Shown: positions 33,501 through 46,997 of the stretch, in pieces
How the letters are laid out: each line of letters starts with the position of its first letter
Position numbering within the stretch: the first letter of the stretch is position 1
Assembly (NCBI RefSeq): GCF_037975245.1
Contig: NC_092570.1
Span: 3,444,001 to 3,504,000 of the forward strand
DNA: 60,000 bases
Reading direction: 5' to 3'
Source: Apostichopus japonicus
Lineage: Eukaryota > Echinodermata > Holothuroidea > Aspidochirotida > Stichopodidae
Program-made: the position numbers and the translations under genes
Notes under the pieces: model-generated
What the model saw: only the letters and a program-made list of their open reading frames with translations
The model's database searches: none
What the model was told of the DNA's origin: nothing

Positions 33501-36500
33501 CTTAGTCTTGACCTTTGGGATCATGATTGTGTTTTGCTTACAATAATTAGTCATGATTTAACAGGAATCTTGAATCTGAACAAGTGGAACATTTGTGGTA
33601 ACGTTCTCAGTTCTGCAAAGTTGTCAAGGAATGCGGAAGTAAGCCTCACCCTAACAACTGTCGTAGAGTTACAGTAGGTTATCCCATCCTGCTTGTTCTA
33701 CCCATCCTACTGTATGTGTGCAATATCTTGGGTACACAATTGAAATACTCTGAAAACCCACGTCCTAAATGTTCAACCATCCTACATTTTTGGATTGATT
33801 AGCACTCCCATTGTCACTGCCAAGTTGATGCCAGAACAATAAGTCACCGTTTCAAAAACTATAAGTGACCATCGTCTCAATTTCGATATCAAAATGGATG
33901 CAGACTAAAGAGATCTGATGTCAAATTTGTACAGAATTCTTGACTTTTTTTGGGATGCATTTAAGTTGGTGTGATAGATTCAAATTTCATAGTTATGATC
34001 TGAAGTCAGATATAAATGTAGTATTTCCCCCATCGAAGCAGATGATAGGAGATATATATTAATTGATTAAATCTAGCCTGAATTAAGTCTTCCCAACAGT
34101 TGTTATTATATTTAATTATGATTTAGTGGATCCAAATAAAATCGGTATGTAGTGTAGTGGTATGGCCAGAGTATAAAGAAATACAATGCCCACCTTCCCG
34201 CCCTCCCCCCCCCCCTCCTCTCCCATATCACCACAAAATAGAACCAAAGAAGAACGGAAAAACACACAGTCACACACAAGGAGTTGTTCTCCTGCATGAC
34301 CAAATGAGGTTGACTAGAAGCGGTCAATATAAAATGTATTAAAAACGTCAGTAGAAGAATCAGTTCTATAAATGCAAACAATTTTGCAAATTGGTCAAAT
34401 TAGTTTGTACTTTTTTGTTCTTTGTTTGAATGCAATTGTTTGTGTGAATTGCACAAAAGGCTTGCTGGAGCACAGCTGTGGTCTGTATTTCTCTGGTCTG
34501 AAGTTGTTAATCAGACGACAATTTCCCACAATGATATAGAGTACAGGTATGTGTCTACCATAGATTGATCATGTTCCCGGGACCAGATTTCAATTGAATT
34601 TTCTAGCTAGTGTCTAAATATACTACTCTTAAAGATTTCCAAATATTTGCAGATATCTCAAATGATACTTTGGTTACCATAATTGCTGCAAGATTTATGA
34701 CAGTGTTGACTTCATGAATTGTATAAGACACGATAAGATTAGGGAATAATTGATTCAGTATCGAATTGTCAAATGCTATGCAAAATTTACATAAATATTG
34801 ATAGACAAGTGTAAAGAGGACTTTTTTCATACATGTTCACTTCACACATATTCATACACTTCACACACATTCATACACTAACATGCCACACAAATTCAAA
34901 ACTGCTGCACAAAGCTACAGTATCATCCTTATTTATTCTTGTACTGTACTCAATTTTATACATATTGCATTGAACCCCTTTTGTTCAAACCCACAGATTA
35001 TCACCACAGCATTCAACTGTGCAGAACAGTGCACACTATGTATCCAATTTGTCAGTACATTTTGTACAGGATATCATCAAGTACATAGGTTTTTGCATGC
35101 TGATCAATGGACACTTCCACATACATTACACAGCCCATGTATGACACACATTGTTGCAATGCGTAAAATAGTGGGCTTTAGCTGCAGTCGGTTACTAATG
35201 GCAACGATGGCAATTGAAAACTGGAGATTTACTGTGTGTGAATTGGTTAATGATGTTAATATTATTTTAATAGAACAAAAAAAAAAAAAAGTAGTAGAGT
35301 TAGTTTAGTACATATTGGTAATAAGTTCAGGAAGTATCAAAATTATTATATAAAAGAGAAAAACATTTGTAACAACTTGTTGATCCACTACACAAAAAGC
35401 CTGTAATAACACAAAGACAAGAGAAACAGGATTTCTCTGTTTTTGTTTAGTTTGCCTCTGAAGAAAGTTTTTTCAAGCAGTGTGATGCATTTCTCTTGTG
35501 TGTACTTTGGTGCCCATTTGGTGCCCATTCAGATTGTTTGAAATTTGCCTTGGTGCCTCCTACAGTATTTCAATAAAAGTCCAAGGCAGCTATTAACTTG
35601 CCATGTAAACTGTTGTTGTTGTTGTGCCCCTCTCTCGATCGTTATTTTCTTGTATTGAACTGAAGTGTTAGAAAGTAAACACAAGGACAAATTTCTGCCA
35701 CCTGTACCAACAATGTTCGCATTGGAAACTTATCTTGCCAATATGGCCAGACGAGTTTATGCAACGGTACATGAAATGTGCAGGTCTAAAGGACTTTGGT
35801 ATGTTAGGGTTTTGACAGACAGCAGCATACTCAGACAGAGCCTTATCATTATGTTAATAATGATATTTGTTAATTATGTTAATAATTAATTATGTTAATA
35901 ACAGCTGTGACCCAGTTCAAAATCACAACATGGAAAGTTAGCTTGGCGTGTTGCTTTCAATGTTCAACACAGTTACTGTAGATTATACAGTAGTACATTA
36001 CAAAAGCGATATATACTATAGCTGATCCCTTGTTTAGCCGTATCCGACTTTTACGACCTTTCTGATGTAGAGCAAACTTGTGTACCAAGGAATGACTTTC
36101 TTTTCTTATGAAATTTTGTGATCTTATGAAAAAGTGAAAAGAAATTCTTTAATTCTATAGTTGATATTATAATAATAGTGGAACATTTTTGTGCTACTTA
36201 ATTTTTATGGTACAAAATTGTTAAAACCCTACATTTAATCTCATTATCTACTGTTAATGTTTCCTGCGTCTTTATTACTGTGCAGTGTTGCAGGTGGTTT
36301 TGGACTCTCTACACTCATTAAGACACAGAGCACACATGAATTGCAGAAGGAAGGACGTGCAAGTTGATGATTTTATTTTAATCATGTACAGTAGGTGCTG
36401 TTAGTATGGTACAGTATGTATAATACTGTGTGAATTAACAAACAGAAATGATTTTATTTTACGTGTGTGAACTAGTACTGCTCATGACATATCATGTGCA

Positions 36501-37060
36501 AGCACAGGCAGTTGAAGCATGGACAAGGTTTTAAATAGAATTGATTGTTATGAGTTATCCAGCTCTCTAAAATGGCTAAAATCTTTTTCTTGGACAATCC
36601 AAACAATCTTTTTCAGAGACCCGACTGATTTATTTCCAAATTACAATGCTCCGTTGTGCTTTGTAACACACGTTGGTATTGTTGGACAAGGCAACTTTGA
36701 TATTTTCACACATTTTTAAGCAATGATAAACATGATCTGAGTTTTTGGAATAAAATAGGCTCCAAGTTGATTCTCTCCATCCTTGTTGTGTAGTTTGTCA
36801 AAAATATGCAGGACTTTGGCTGCTGATTGAGTTAAGCTAAGTACTGCAGAGTCAAAAGCCTTCAAGTATTGCATCCTTGCCCCCCACTTTGCGTGGATGT
36901 GTGAAAGAATACACTACAGACAGTATTCTGGTAACTACAGTAACTACTTTAGTTGATTGATTACATAACTTTACAAAATGACAGCTACCAGAAATGAACT
37001 TTACACAGTTTCTCCCAAACCTGACTGTTTAGGGGGAGCTGTACCTCAAAACTATCTCTG
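33501..37060. other. Non-coding DNA, nothing recognised
   Basis: There is a C-run at 34203-34220 and an A-run at 35277-35290. The frame 35665-35889 has coding-like codons near LANMARRVYATVHEMCRSKG but shows no recognised domain and no splice partner. Confidence 0.4.
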
Positions 37061-37064
37061 TCAT

Positions 37065-37255
37065 GGAAACTTTTAAGATGATGATTGACTCTGTGTCGCC
37101 TTAATGATGATGGTTAGTTTGTGTCCCCTTTAAGATTATGGTTGATTTTGTCCCCTTTAAGATGATAGTTGGGTTTGCATCCCCTTTAAGATGATAGTTG
37201 AGTTTTTCCCCTTTGAAGTGGTGATTGTTTTTGTGTCCCCTTTAATATGTGGCCT
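37065..37255. repeat. Minisatellite, about 35-bp unit, six copies
   Basis: CCCCTTTAAGATGATAGTTG-like units repeat with variable spacing (TGTGTC, TTGTC or TTGCAT before each CCCCTTT). Confidence 0.8.
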
Positions 37256-40200
37256 TTGGTTATTAGTAGATTTGTAGGCTATATGGCCCAAGTTGAGGAT
37301 AGGATAATTTATTGATAAAATTGGAACAGTACACAGTGTGAGATAGCTAAATATTTAAGTAAACAATTTATACAATTTTTTTTTTCTTTCTGTGATCACA
37401 TGGAAAAACTTCACATAATCGGTGTGCACATAAATAATTGTACACAGTTAAGTAGTTCCTGTCACATAATGAGGAGAAAGCCTGATGAAAATTATTTGTA
37501 ACTTTCGTTGTGAACCTCCCATTAGATGGCATTGTCATGAAATGGCCTTAAGAGTCTGTAAACATGGTCACAATCTCTCCTGTTTTGATAATTTCGGCCA
37601 ATAGTGTTTCTCTTTCGCCGCTGTTTATAACTTTCAGATTGGAGGAAGTATTGTTCAGTTGTTTTTATTGCCTTTAAAATGAAACCGAAGATTGGCTGAA
37701 AACTTTTAATCTAGACAGGTTGAAACACATGTCCAGCACATTTCTGTTTATGGTGACCGCTGTACTCTATGCAAATAAGGAAGTCGTTTGTTAAATGATT
37801 GGGAGGTTTAAATCGTTTCTCCTACATGGATAAAATTCATCTCTTATTTAGGAACAATGCATCCACTTCAATACCACAATCTAGTAATGAGGACAACACA
37901 ATTATTACTACTGTAGCAACAACTTACTGTATGCTGAACCCTAACTGCATGGGGATGTCACTTGGAAAGGCTTCTCCTACTGTGCAATAGACTGTTACTG
38001 TAGGACACAGGAAATATCCAATCAGGACTTTCCTGCTGGGGACTTATTGCTATTGATGTATTACCAAGGACTGTACACCATTTGGTGGTATTAACTTGCG
38101 TGGACATCTCTTGTCGTATCATATGAGTCGGTCAAATCATATTGGATTCTGGAAAAAAAAGTACCTGTTTAAAATAGTATTTCCTTCTATTTTCTCACAA
38201 CTTATTTAATTCAGATCTCTTTCAATATCTAGTTATGTGGTCTTTATCAACTGCAGATGTCATTACTTTGTATGAAGGTAGTCCTGCAGGCAAGCTGAAT
38301 TTGATTTCGATGTAAACTCATACAGTCGTCTCACCTGTAGTAAAACATCCAGTGCATAAAGGTAGCATCCTTTCATGTTTGAAAGCTTTGTGGAATTTGA
38401 GCCACCATGTGGTGTGAGACAGAAATAAATGGTTTTGATTTTGGAGACCACGGATCAAGTTGGATGCTTTGAGACTTGTTCATAGTCTTTGCACAGTAAG
38501 TACTGAGCTATTGTCAGGTCTTTGTGTACAATGTTCCATCAAATTTGCAGAGCCTGTTTGAACATTTCATAAGCAGTACTGTACAGTATGTTGACATGAC
38601 ATTATCATCGTATACGTCATTCTAAAAACATTAACTTCCCATTTTTCATGACAGAGTGCAAATCTGAGTTCAAAGAAGTCAATCTGGCTACCAATAGATG
38701 GGAAGTTTAAGAGGAAGTTTCCAAGACCTTCCTCTACCAATTGTCATATTTCAAACTTCCCTGTTCACCGCCCGTTCTACTCAAAAGCAACTATACTCTA
38801 ATCCCAGTCATGTCTGGAATCCTTAGATCTTATGATACTCTCCATAATTTCTGCCACATTTAGGTGACTCACTTCCGGTCTACCTTCCTTCATTCTCATT
38901 ATTTATCCAAAGTGTCTGAAAATCTGAGTTTTTTTAGTATGCAAAATTTTGGTATCTTTTAAAATTGTTTGTTTGTTTTAAGTAGCCATCTGAAGGCTGA
39001 TCTGATCTGATATAATGAGGTGATACAAAACAACTTCTCTGTTGTACTAGCCATAATTATACCAATAGTGAAAACTTCAGAGCTTTCAATGCTCAAATTT
39101 TTAATACACTTAAAAATTAATTGTCTGCAATATAGCAGTCTGAATCACTTTGTCTCAGATCTGATACACAAATCTGATGAAATGGTCACCTTTGATCTAA
39201 ACAGCCCTGAAGCTCATGCTTCTCAATGTTTCTGGAAGAGCTTTTAGTCTGCAACATGTGGTATCTTTAACTTTTAAAGAGGTTTGTCTCTGTGTTACCA
39301 TCTGACCCATCTTATTGTCTCAGATCCGATATACTTATTTTGATGAACAGTTGCCTCTGGGTCTACCGACCTCTGTGAGATTCTACCCTAAGCCTGGAAG
39401 AAGCATTTTTCAATACACAACATCTTCGATCACTAGAATGCTCTCCTTGGAATGGTCATCTGGCAATCTCTTTGGTGCCGTAGATGTATCTCTATCAACC
39501 AATGCTATTTGATTTTTTTTTCAGTTTCAGTTTTTTTACTGTTGATGACATTCATTGTTAATTGTGATGTACATAGGTTAATACTGAGCAGCATGATATA
39601 ATAAGGTACCTGGCAACTTAATGCAGTAGTATGCACAACTTTGGCTTCCAAGTTGAATACAGTGTGAGCTGTATGGGAATGGACTAAGTCACTAAACTAA
39701 ACTATACCATTACCATCTTTTGAATCCATACAGTGTGAAAACTGAGTAGTATAAATTCTTTTTGATGGTATGAATTTTACATAAAGTTGGTTGTAGGCAG
39801 CAGCAACTGGTAATGTCTGTAGACTCTAGTCTGTCATTGTTTAATACCACATGAACAATTGATCATTGTCCTATTGTTTTTGGATTTTTTTTCCTCTGTG
39901 TATGTCCGTCAAGGGTTTCATGAGCTTGGTTACTTGTAACTAAAGTACGCAAGCAAACCTCAGTGTAATTTCTCTGTTAATTAGATGCATCGTCACAATT
40001 GTTTGTACAGACTACAGTACCTATAGGAATTACATGACAGCTAAAAGATTTTCCAGCATATTTTGGTATTATTACTGTACACCAGAAATGATACCTACTG
40101 TACATCATACTTTTGTGTACTCGTTCCACTTCTACTGTAGATAGTAAACCAGAGAGGAGTGGCCATATTTTGGGGGCATTCGTTATGAAATTTTCCTACT

Positions 40201-41425
40201 TGCATTCGTACATTTCTGTATGAAGTTAACTTTAACTGTATACCCCAAAAAAGTAGCTTGCCAAGTTAGTTTGCAGATATTTTTACCGAATGTCATAACT
40301 GCAGGTATACAAATCCTGGCAAAGTAACCAATTGTGTAGTGTTTGTTATTCAAGTGAAACGGTTTTATCCTAAAGTTGTGCTACTGGTAGAAGTTGCTTG
40401 TTTACAGTACAGAGCTGAGCTTTGCAATATTCTTTAATGATCAAGGCATATGTGCTCTCAGATACTGCATGGCTCTACCAGACCCATTCCTCCAGGAAGT
40501 GAAGGAAATCTGAGTCATATGTTAATTTCCTCGCTCTCTATGCCCACAAGCAACAAATACAGTCAAATGATGAATTTTCAGTCTATGCTTTGAAATTTGT
40601 TGATTCAATGTTAAGGGTACAACTACATGTGAAATACAGTTTTTCATTTCAAAACTGCTTCAGGCAAAATGTTATAAAGTGTACTTGGCTCTTTTTGAAG
40701 AACTTTTCTTCAAATTGTGGTTTTGAAAATTTTACTTTTTCTGTTAATTTCATCATTGAGTCATTAGCCTCCATCAGTTACATATAGTTCATATACTTTT
40801 GTGTTTCTAAGTTAAAACCCTTTTTCCGACCTTGTTTTCAAGGTATTTCAGTATATTCCTGCACTTCTCATTTGTCAACAGTTGTGTGCCTGGACCTACA
40901 AAGCCATATTAGCACTTTGGGATATTAAAACATCTCAAAGGTTAAAAGCACAGCGTCAATCAAAATGGAAGTTCACAGATGCCAGCTGGTTAATTTCAAT
41001 ACCAGCTAATATCTTGGTTTTAAGACAAAGGTTGTGGTAGCTTGATATTCCCTCAGAGGGTGAATTGTTTTACAAGGTAAGATGACATAGAATGACAAAT
41101 TTGAAGAACTTTAGCCAAAAACTGTTGACTAATGAACATCACATGTTTCATGTTTCGTTATTCAATAATTTACCATTCTGACAGACTGCTTTTGCCAACG
41201 CAAATTCAAATTACAACAGCTTTCTTCAGGCTTACTGTTTGGAATCATAGCTCCCGAGCAGCAATGTACTTTCAGGAGGGCATGCTTGATGCAATATTAA
41301 CTAAACACCTGCAGAATCAATAGAATGGTTAACCTTGCTTTTGACCTTTAAGAATGATTATAATTATTTTCTGTAGATGTTACTTAAATGGTTAGTTTAA
41401 CATGTATAATGACCTGCATTTGCTT
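37256..41425. other. Non-coding DNA, nothing recognised
   Basis: No exon or known repeat was identified. TACTGTA/TACAGTA-type words are frequent. Frames at 37799, 39020, 39315, 40590 and 41132 are 60-75 codons long and unsupported. Confidence 0.4.
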
Positions 41426-41696
41426 ATCCCTACCCCCCCCCCCCCTACAAGTTCAAATTACCCTTGAAAGTAGCTCAGAACTTTCAGACTATATCCTAAC
41501 CTCATTTATAATCTGGTCCTCTCCCTCATATTATATCATTCCATATTCAATCTTGTTTGGCTCTGATCATCAAATTTGTGAATATCACAGTACCAAAGAA
41601 ATTGTGGGTGGTTTTGCAGTACATATGGTATATACTTTGGGTCCACACCTTTAATACACAAGTTTGTATACTGTTTGAAACTCATAAACACTTTAA

Positions 41697-41737
41697 AAAC
41701 ATGTCAGGACATGTTACAAACATGTCAGGACATGTTA
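41697..41737. promoter_or_regulatory. p53-family-like decamer pairs, satellite unit 1
   Basis: Two back-to-back pairs of AAACATGTCA and GGACATGTTA are separated by 1 bp. Each decamer matches RRRCWWGYYY at 9 of 10 positions, and the two halves of each pair abut with no spacer, as in full p53/p63/p73 sites. Function is inference only. Confidence 0.35.
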
Positions 41738-42030
41738 CAGTACCATTCTTTAATCATTTCCTCTCTCCTGCCTCCCCCCCCCCCTAAAAGTTCAAATTAC
41801 CCTTGAAAGTAGCTCGGAACTTTCAGACTATATCCCGACCTCATTTATGCTCCGGTCCTCTCCCTCATATATCATTCCATACTTAATCTTGTTTGGCTCT
41901 GATCATCAAATTTGTGAAATACCACAGTACCAAAGAAATTGTTGGTGGTTTTGCAGTACATATGGTATATGCTTTAGGTCCACACCTTTAATACACAAGT
42001 TTGTAAGTGGTTAACTCATAAACACTTTAA

Positions 42031-42071
42031 AAACATGTCTGGACATGTTACAAACATGTCAGGACATGTTA
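42031..42071. promoter_or_regulatory. p53-family-like decamer pairs, satellite unit 2
   Basis: Same arrangement as in unit 1. The first decamer here, AAACATGTCT, matches RRRCWWGYYY at all 10 positions. Confidence 0.35.
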
Positions 42072-42085
42072 CTGTACCAATCTTT

Positions 42086-42452
42086 GAAGGGTGTGAAGAC
42101 TCGCGCAAAAAGAAACGTCTAATGCCGGTAATCTGACCTAGTTTCGAATGAGGTGTAACAGAAGTGTTAGACACCACCATCCATCCCAGAAAATGGACAC
42201 ACACAGCTTGCTACCATCAGTAATTAGACACTAGTGTACAGTCAGTACATACAGCTTCGGTCAAAACCCATAGCACAGTGTACACACAATATAGCGATGG
42301 ACATCTCAGGTCCAGCTAAAGATAACAAGGTATCACGTTTCATTACTGTACTGTCTGCATTTTGTAGCGACACGAACAAAACGTCACTTGCAAGCAACAG
42401 AAAGTTAACTTTTTCAGATGGCCGCACGCGGTTTGGGACGAGTCTTCAATGC
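42086..42452. mobile_element. MITE-like insertion in the 340-bp satellite
   Basis: About 367 bp interrupt satellite unit 2 exactly where the other units read ATTCTTTAATCA. TGAAGACTCG (42094-42103) near the left end and its inverse CGAGTCTTCA (42439-42448) near the right end form short terminal inverted repeats. CTTT flanks both ends as a possible 4-bp target-site duplication. No transposase is present. Confidence 0.65.
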
Positions 42453-43135
42453 CTTTAATCATTTCCTCTCTCCTGCCCCCCCCCCCTCCCCTAGAAGTTC
42501 AAATTACCCTTGAAACTGGTAGCTCAGAACTTTCAGACTATATTCCGACCTCATTTATGCTCCGGTCCTCTCCCTCATATATCATCCCATATTTAATCTT
42601 GTTTGGCTCTGATCATCAAATTTGTGAAATATCACAGTACCAAAGAAATTGTGGGTGGTTTTGCAGTACATAAGGTATATACTTTAGGTCCACACCTTTA
42701 ATACACAAGTTTGTAAACTGTGTTAAACTCATAAACACTTTAAAAACATGTCAGGACATGTTACAAACATGTCAGGACATGTTACAGTACCATTCTTTAA
42801 TCATTTCCTCTCTCCTGCCCCTCCCTTCCCCCCCTAGAAGTTCAAATTACCCTTGAAAGTAGCTCAGAACTTTCAGACTATATCCCGACCTCATTTATGC
42901 TCCGGTCCTCTCCCTCATATATGCTCCGGTCCTCTCCCTCAGATATCATCCCATATTCAATCTTGTTTGGCTGTGATCATCAAATTTGTGAAATATCACA
43001 GTACCAAAGAAATTGTTGGTGGTTTTGCAGTCCATGTGGTATACACTTTTGGTCTACAGGTTTAATACACAAGTTTGTAAGTGGTAAACTCATAAAAACT
43101 TTTAAAACATGTCAGGACATGTTACAGTATTATTC

Positions 43136-43770
43136 TTTATGCAGGTTGGACACTGGCTATGATAATGACAGGAAATCTTTGAAGGTTGGTGGTACAAAAT
43201 TAGTAAGTCACTGGGGAATACCAAAACATTGTAATTATTGAGCAAGAATATAAAAAGTGGGGCTTTTCTGATTGCCATGGACCATATTATAGAGAGGGAG
43301 CTATGTCAGCTTACTGTGCATGAAGATACATCATTAATGATGGCTATGTATACTGTATAGCATGTACACGTACAGTAATGTCTGTGTGCACACTGTACTT
43401 ATATATGGCAGTACTACTGTACATAGAGCTGTTATACCTATTAATAGGTATAATACTTTAGCCTGGCATTTTGCTATGTATACTGTAAAACTGCATTGCA
43501 TAACATTGTGTGTGTGTTACATTCAGGATTTTGGTTCTGTATACAGTTCTACCAATTGGGTGGGTGATTAAGATAATAAAATGTCCAATGTATTTAAACT
43601 CAACCGAGACTGTTACCAATATCTACAGTTGATATTTCTGTTTGTATTGCCTGTATTTATGTTGAACTATTATATAGGCTTCCAATTCTGTACATATGAT
43701 GATGATGAACCAAATTTGCTGACATTCCAAGAACAACCTGGTTGTGTGTTGGAGGGATGTCCAGGAAAAA
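43136..43770. other. Non-coding DNA, nothing recognised
   Basis: This region lies between the satellite and the tetranucleotide array. No supported gene. Confidence 0.4.
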
Positions 43771-43776
43771 ATACAT

Positions 43777-43882
43777 ACATGTATGCATACATTCATACAT
43801 ACCCAGTACACGCATACATACATGAATTTATACATACATACATGTATGTATGTATGTATATATACATACATACATATACATT
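43777..43882. repeat. Tetranucleotide (CATA/TATG)n array with inverted halves
   Basis: ATACATACATG-type repeats switch to ATGTATGTATGT and back, giving hairpin potential. The long plus-strand frame 43581-44141 crosses this array and is probably spurious. Confidence 0.9.
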
Positions 43883-44144
43883 TGAACTGTCATTCATAAT
43901 TACAGCATTATCAGAAATATTGTATAATTTACTGCGATGGATGTTGAAATTGAGGCTGTCCATCACTTTCTTAGAGGGTGCTCTGTCCATTGTCCATGGG
44001 TCAGTAGGCTCTAAGAAAACAAAATGCCACCCAGTTGAATATTGTCAACTTCACACGTGCAACAAAGGTTGCTGTGCATCCTGCAACCTGCTGTACACAG
44101 CAAGTGTAGAGCAATGTAGTACAGTCTATACTAGTACATAATAC

Positions 44145-44240
44145 TGTATATATATTACTACACTACTACACTACACTACTACACTATTACTACACAGAAC
44201 TGTGTACAGTGTATGTACAGTATACTATACTATGTAGGTT
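44145..44240. repeat. Short (ACTACACT)n-like tract
   Basis: ACTACACTACTACACTACAC repeats run into overlapping TACAGTATACTATACTATG words. Confidence 0.7.
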
Positions 44241-44529
44241 AGTACTTGATACCGTTAATGTACTCAGTCAAATGTGTTCTACAGTGTGTATGCAAATGAT
44301 CTCACTTGTATTTCCTTGTAACGAATTCTATGAAACAGCAGCCATCTTAGAAGTAAAATTAACTTCAAGGGACTATAAAATGATTATCTGTTTTTGATAT
44401 CCCTTGGTACATGGCTAATTGCCCCATTTATCCACACCACTTCCAACTTGGAAACATTACTATATCTAAGCAGTTTCCCTCCAGTACGTTGACTTTTCGT
44501 TGCTGCATAATTTCATGACGATAAGTGAT

Positions 44530-44755
44530 AATCCTCCTCTTGCATTAGTCGCAGACGTAGAGGCGATGTTCCATCAGGTGAAGGTCATCCTAGAGGACTG
44601 GGGTGTCCTAAGGTTCCTTTGGTGGCCTGGTGGAAATTTGCATACTACAGTAGTTTGAGTACAGAGTGATGGTACCCTTGTTCGGTGCCACACCAAGCTT
44701 AAGTTGTATCTAGGCTATGGCGCTGCAACACACAGCAAGAGGACAAGGAGACACT
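44530..44755 (+). mobile_element. BEL/Pao-type reverse transcriptase fragment
   Basis: The frame through 44541-44640 reads [15 protein letters not shown] and then [13 protein letters not shown], the recognisable BEL/Pao reverse-transcriptase stretch (D-[IV]-E-x-MFHQV, then LRFLWW). After a frameshift near 44650, 44657-44755 reads EYRVMVPLFGATPSLSC, matching the adjoining palm-domain block. The downstream YVDD box was not found. It is a decayed fragment. Confidence 0.8.
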
Positions 44756-45629
44756 TAATCAAGTGTACATTAGATCTGTTACGTTGCATAAACATGTACA
44801 GTAGGTTATAAGAATGTCACATTTTAACCACACTTGGATGTATAGAACTGACTGTTTGAAATTTCTTGTAACGATTAATAAGGAATCTGGAAGTTATAGT
44901 TATTTACTGTTTACAGTTTGTATTGATATGTTTGTCTGGTTAGCTGCTTTAAAGCTTAAAAGAGCAACCAATAATGCTGCCATTTATAATGGAATCTCTG
45001 GTCAGGTCATTTGCCTCTGCCATTCCTTGGAACATGAAGTTGAATACTGTGATCAGGATAAAATGTGAAATATACCTTCTTGGGGGGCTTTGAACTTCCA
45101 AGTTCACTATCTCTTGTAAATATAAGGGAAATTTCCCTTCCAATAACTTGGTATGCTATATACTAACATGTAGGCAATGATCAGGTGTCCTACAGTAGCT
45201 CAGCAATCTTGAACTTAACATACATCTGTACAATGTTACATGAACTGTGATTCACCTGCAGATCTACAGCCTTTGAACTGTGTTTCGTACCAACGAACCT
45301 ATCTTAAAAAATTGTATGATTCACTGCAAAATATAGAAGCAGGGGTTTTCCATAAAAACATAGAGGGCACTCTCTGTGAAATCATGTCCTTCGTACAGTA
45401 GTAGGGCCAGCGGACGTTGAAAACAAAATGGCCTCCAACGTACAACATGTGTGTTGTTGATATACATACAGTAGATATTGTACAGTATACAGTAGCACTA
45501 CTGTACTGTACAGTATGTACTACCTACTGTATATATGTACTGCACAGTAGTATGCATGTAAATTTGAATTGTGATGTGAAATTTGTATTTCTCTCTACCG
45601 AATTACATGACATAACTATCATTTCATAG
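44756..45629. other. Non-coding DNA
   Basis: No gene is supported. A dense cluster of TACAGTA/TACTGTA words occurs at 45470-45550. Confidence 0.4.
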
Positions 45630-46560
45630 TATGATAATAGGGATATAACCTTTATTGTTAATTGCACCAAAATATGAAGAATGTCAGTTTGAGATTTGTC
45701 TTAGTAATAAGAATTTGAATCTTTCCAGTGTGCATCTTTTAAAGTTGTCATAACTTGCTTTGGCAGATTTTGCTGGTCAGTTTTTGCGTCTGCATTTTGC
45801 TAAATGAAATTGCCCAATTGTGTGACCAAGTGCGAGTGATAGGGCTAAAGTCTTTAAGTTAACCGCACCAAGATATACACAATATTTATCTAAGATTTCC
45901 TTGAAACAAGGCAAATCTGCCCAGTGCACACCAATGAGAATTGGAAAACTTGACAAAATAGCATATTCAATGGTCTTCTCCTTTTTGTTAGATTTAGTCG
46001 TGTAATTGGGCTTCCAAGTGCGTATGATAGTGCCAAAAACATCAAGTTAACAGAACCACAACATTAAGCAATATCTGCCTAAGATTTCCTTGAAATAAAG
46101 CAAATATTTCCAGTTCACCCCAAGGAGAGTTGGAGTCAATGCTTTAGCATCTTCAGTGGTCAGCAATCTTGTGGGATTTAGTCGTGTAATTATGACACCA
46201 AAAGTGTATGATAGGGGTAATATCACAAATTAAACTGCACCGCAATTAGCAATAATTGGGTAAGATTTCCTTATAACAAGAAATATCGTTTCAGTGTGCA
46301 TACCAATGAGAGTTAACAAGTGTAATTGATTTTTGGTGTATACATTTGTCAGATTTTGATTGATTTTGTCATCCAATGTTGAACCATGAAATGTTGAACC
46401 ATGAAATGTTGAACCAGGTGCTGATGGCAGGGATTTTAAATTGTCAATTTCACCGAAACCAAAGCATATAAGCGTATATATATGTGTGTGTGATTTGCTC
46501 TCGGAACACTTGAGGCAAATCTTTCCAGTGAACTGCAACGAGAGTCGGAAGTACATTACT
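45630..46560. repeat. Diverged tandem repeat, about 185-230-bp unit, five copies
   Basis: The landmark TAAGATTTCCTTGAAACAAG-like phrase recurs near 45690, 45887, 46078, 46261 and 46490. It is followed by CCAGTGTGCA and then CCAATGAGAGTTGG-like phrases. TTAGATTTAGTCGTGTAATT-like phrases link the units. Within the last unit a 14-bp motif, GTTGAACCATGAAAT, repeats three times (46377-46418). Confidence 0.8.
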
Positions 46561-46997
46561 CAAGACATATTCACCGGTCAGCTTAACTGCTTTTGAATGT
46601 TGTTAGATTTAGTTGTTGTAAATGTGTTAGCAAGTGCACATAATAGGACAAATATTCCCCAGTTTTATCAAATTGAGGTATTAGCAATACCAGACCTTCA
46701 TTTCTATAAATGCCAGGAGCTCTATTAATCGCTCTCCTGGATTTAACAAAGAGGCTTTTATTGAGCTCCTTAAAATTACTCTCCTGAAACCGTTGAGGAG
46801 CTCTGTTTGATAGAGACAACTGTTTTTATGCATGTGAATTTATAAAAAGATTATTGCAGTATATTTCATTTAAATTCTGTTTTTCATAGAAATACTATAC
46901 CTTAGTACAAATAAACTGAAAGAATAAAAAGCAAGCTATAACTGTTTTCTGTCATCATTTATTTCATGTCTCCAAATAAATATTGTAAAGTTAGTGT

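Larger units (their letters stand above)
41428..43135. repeat. Satellite of about 340 bp, four units
   Basis: AGTTCAAATTACCCTTGAAA begins near 41450, 41790, 42496 and 42839. Each unit opens with a C-run and runs through a TTTGGCTCTGATCATCAAAT-type segment and ACAGTACCAAAGAAATTGT to a tail of ACATGTCAGGACATGTTAC repeats. Unit spacing is 336-343 bp once the insert in unit 2 is discounted. Unit 4 has a small internal duplication (42898-42935) and only one copy of the tail motif. Confidence 0.9.

Noticed and set aside
34883-35308. 141-codon plus-strand frame
   Set aside because: Codon composition looks random, no domain is recognisable, and it ends in a poly-A tract.
35665-35889. Plus-strand frame with coding-like segment LANMARRVYATVHEMCRSKG
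   Set aside because: No recognised family, no partner exon and only 74 codons; it could be a decayed exon but I cannot support it.
43581-44141. 186-codon plus-strand frame, the longest on that strand
   Set aside because: It crosses a tetranucleotide array and AT-rich DNA, shows no domain, and has no splice or promoter support.
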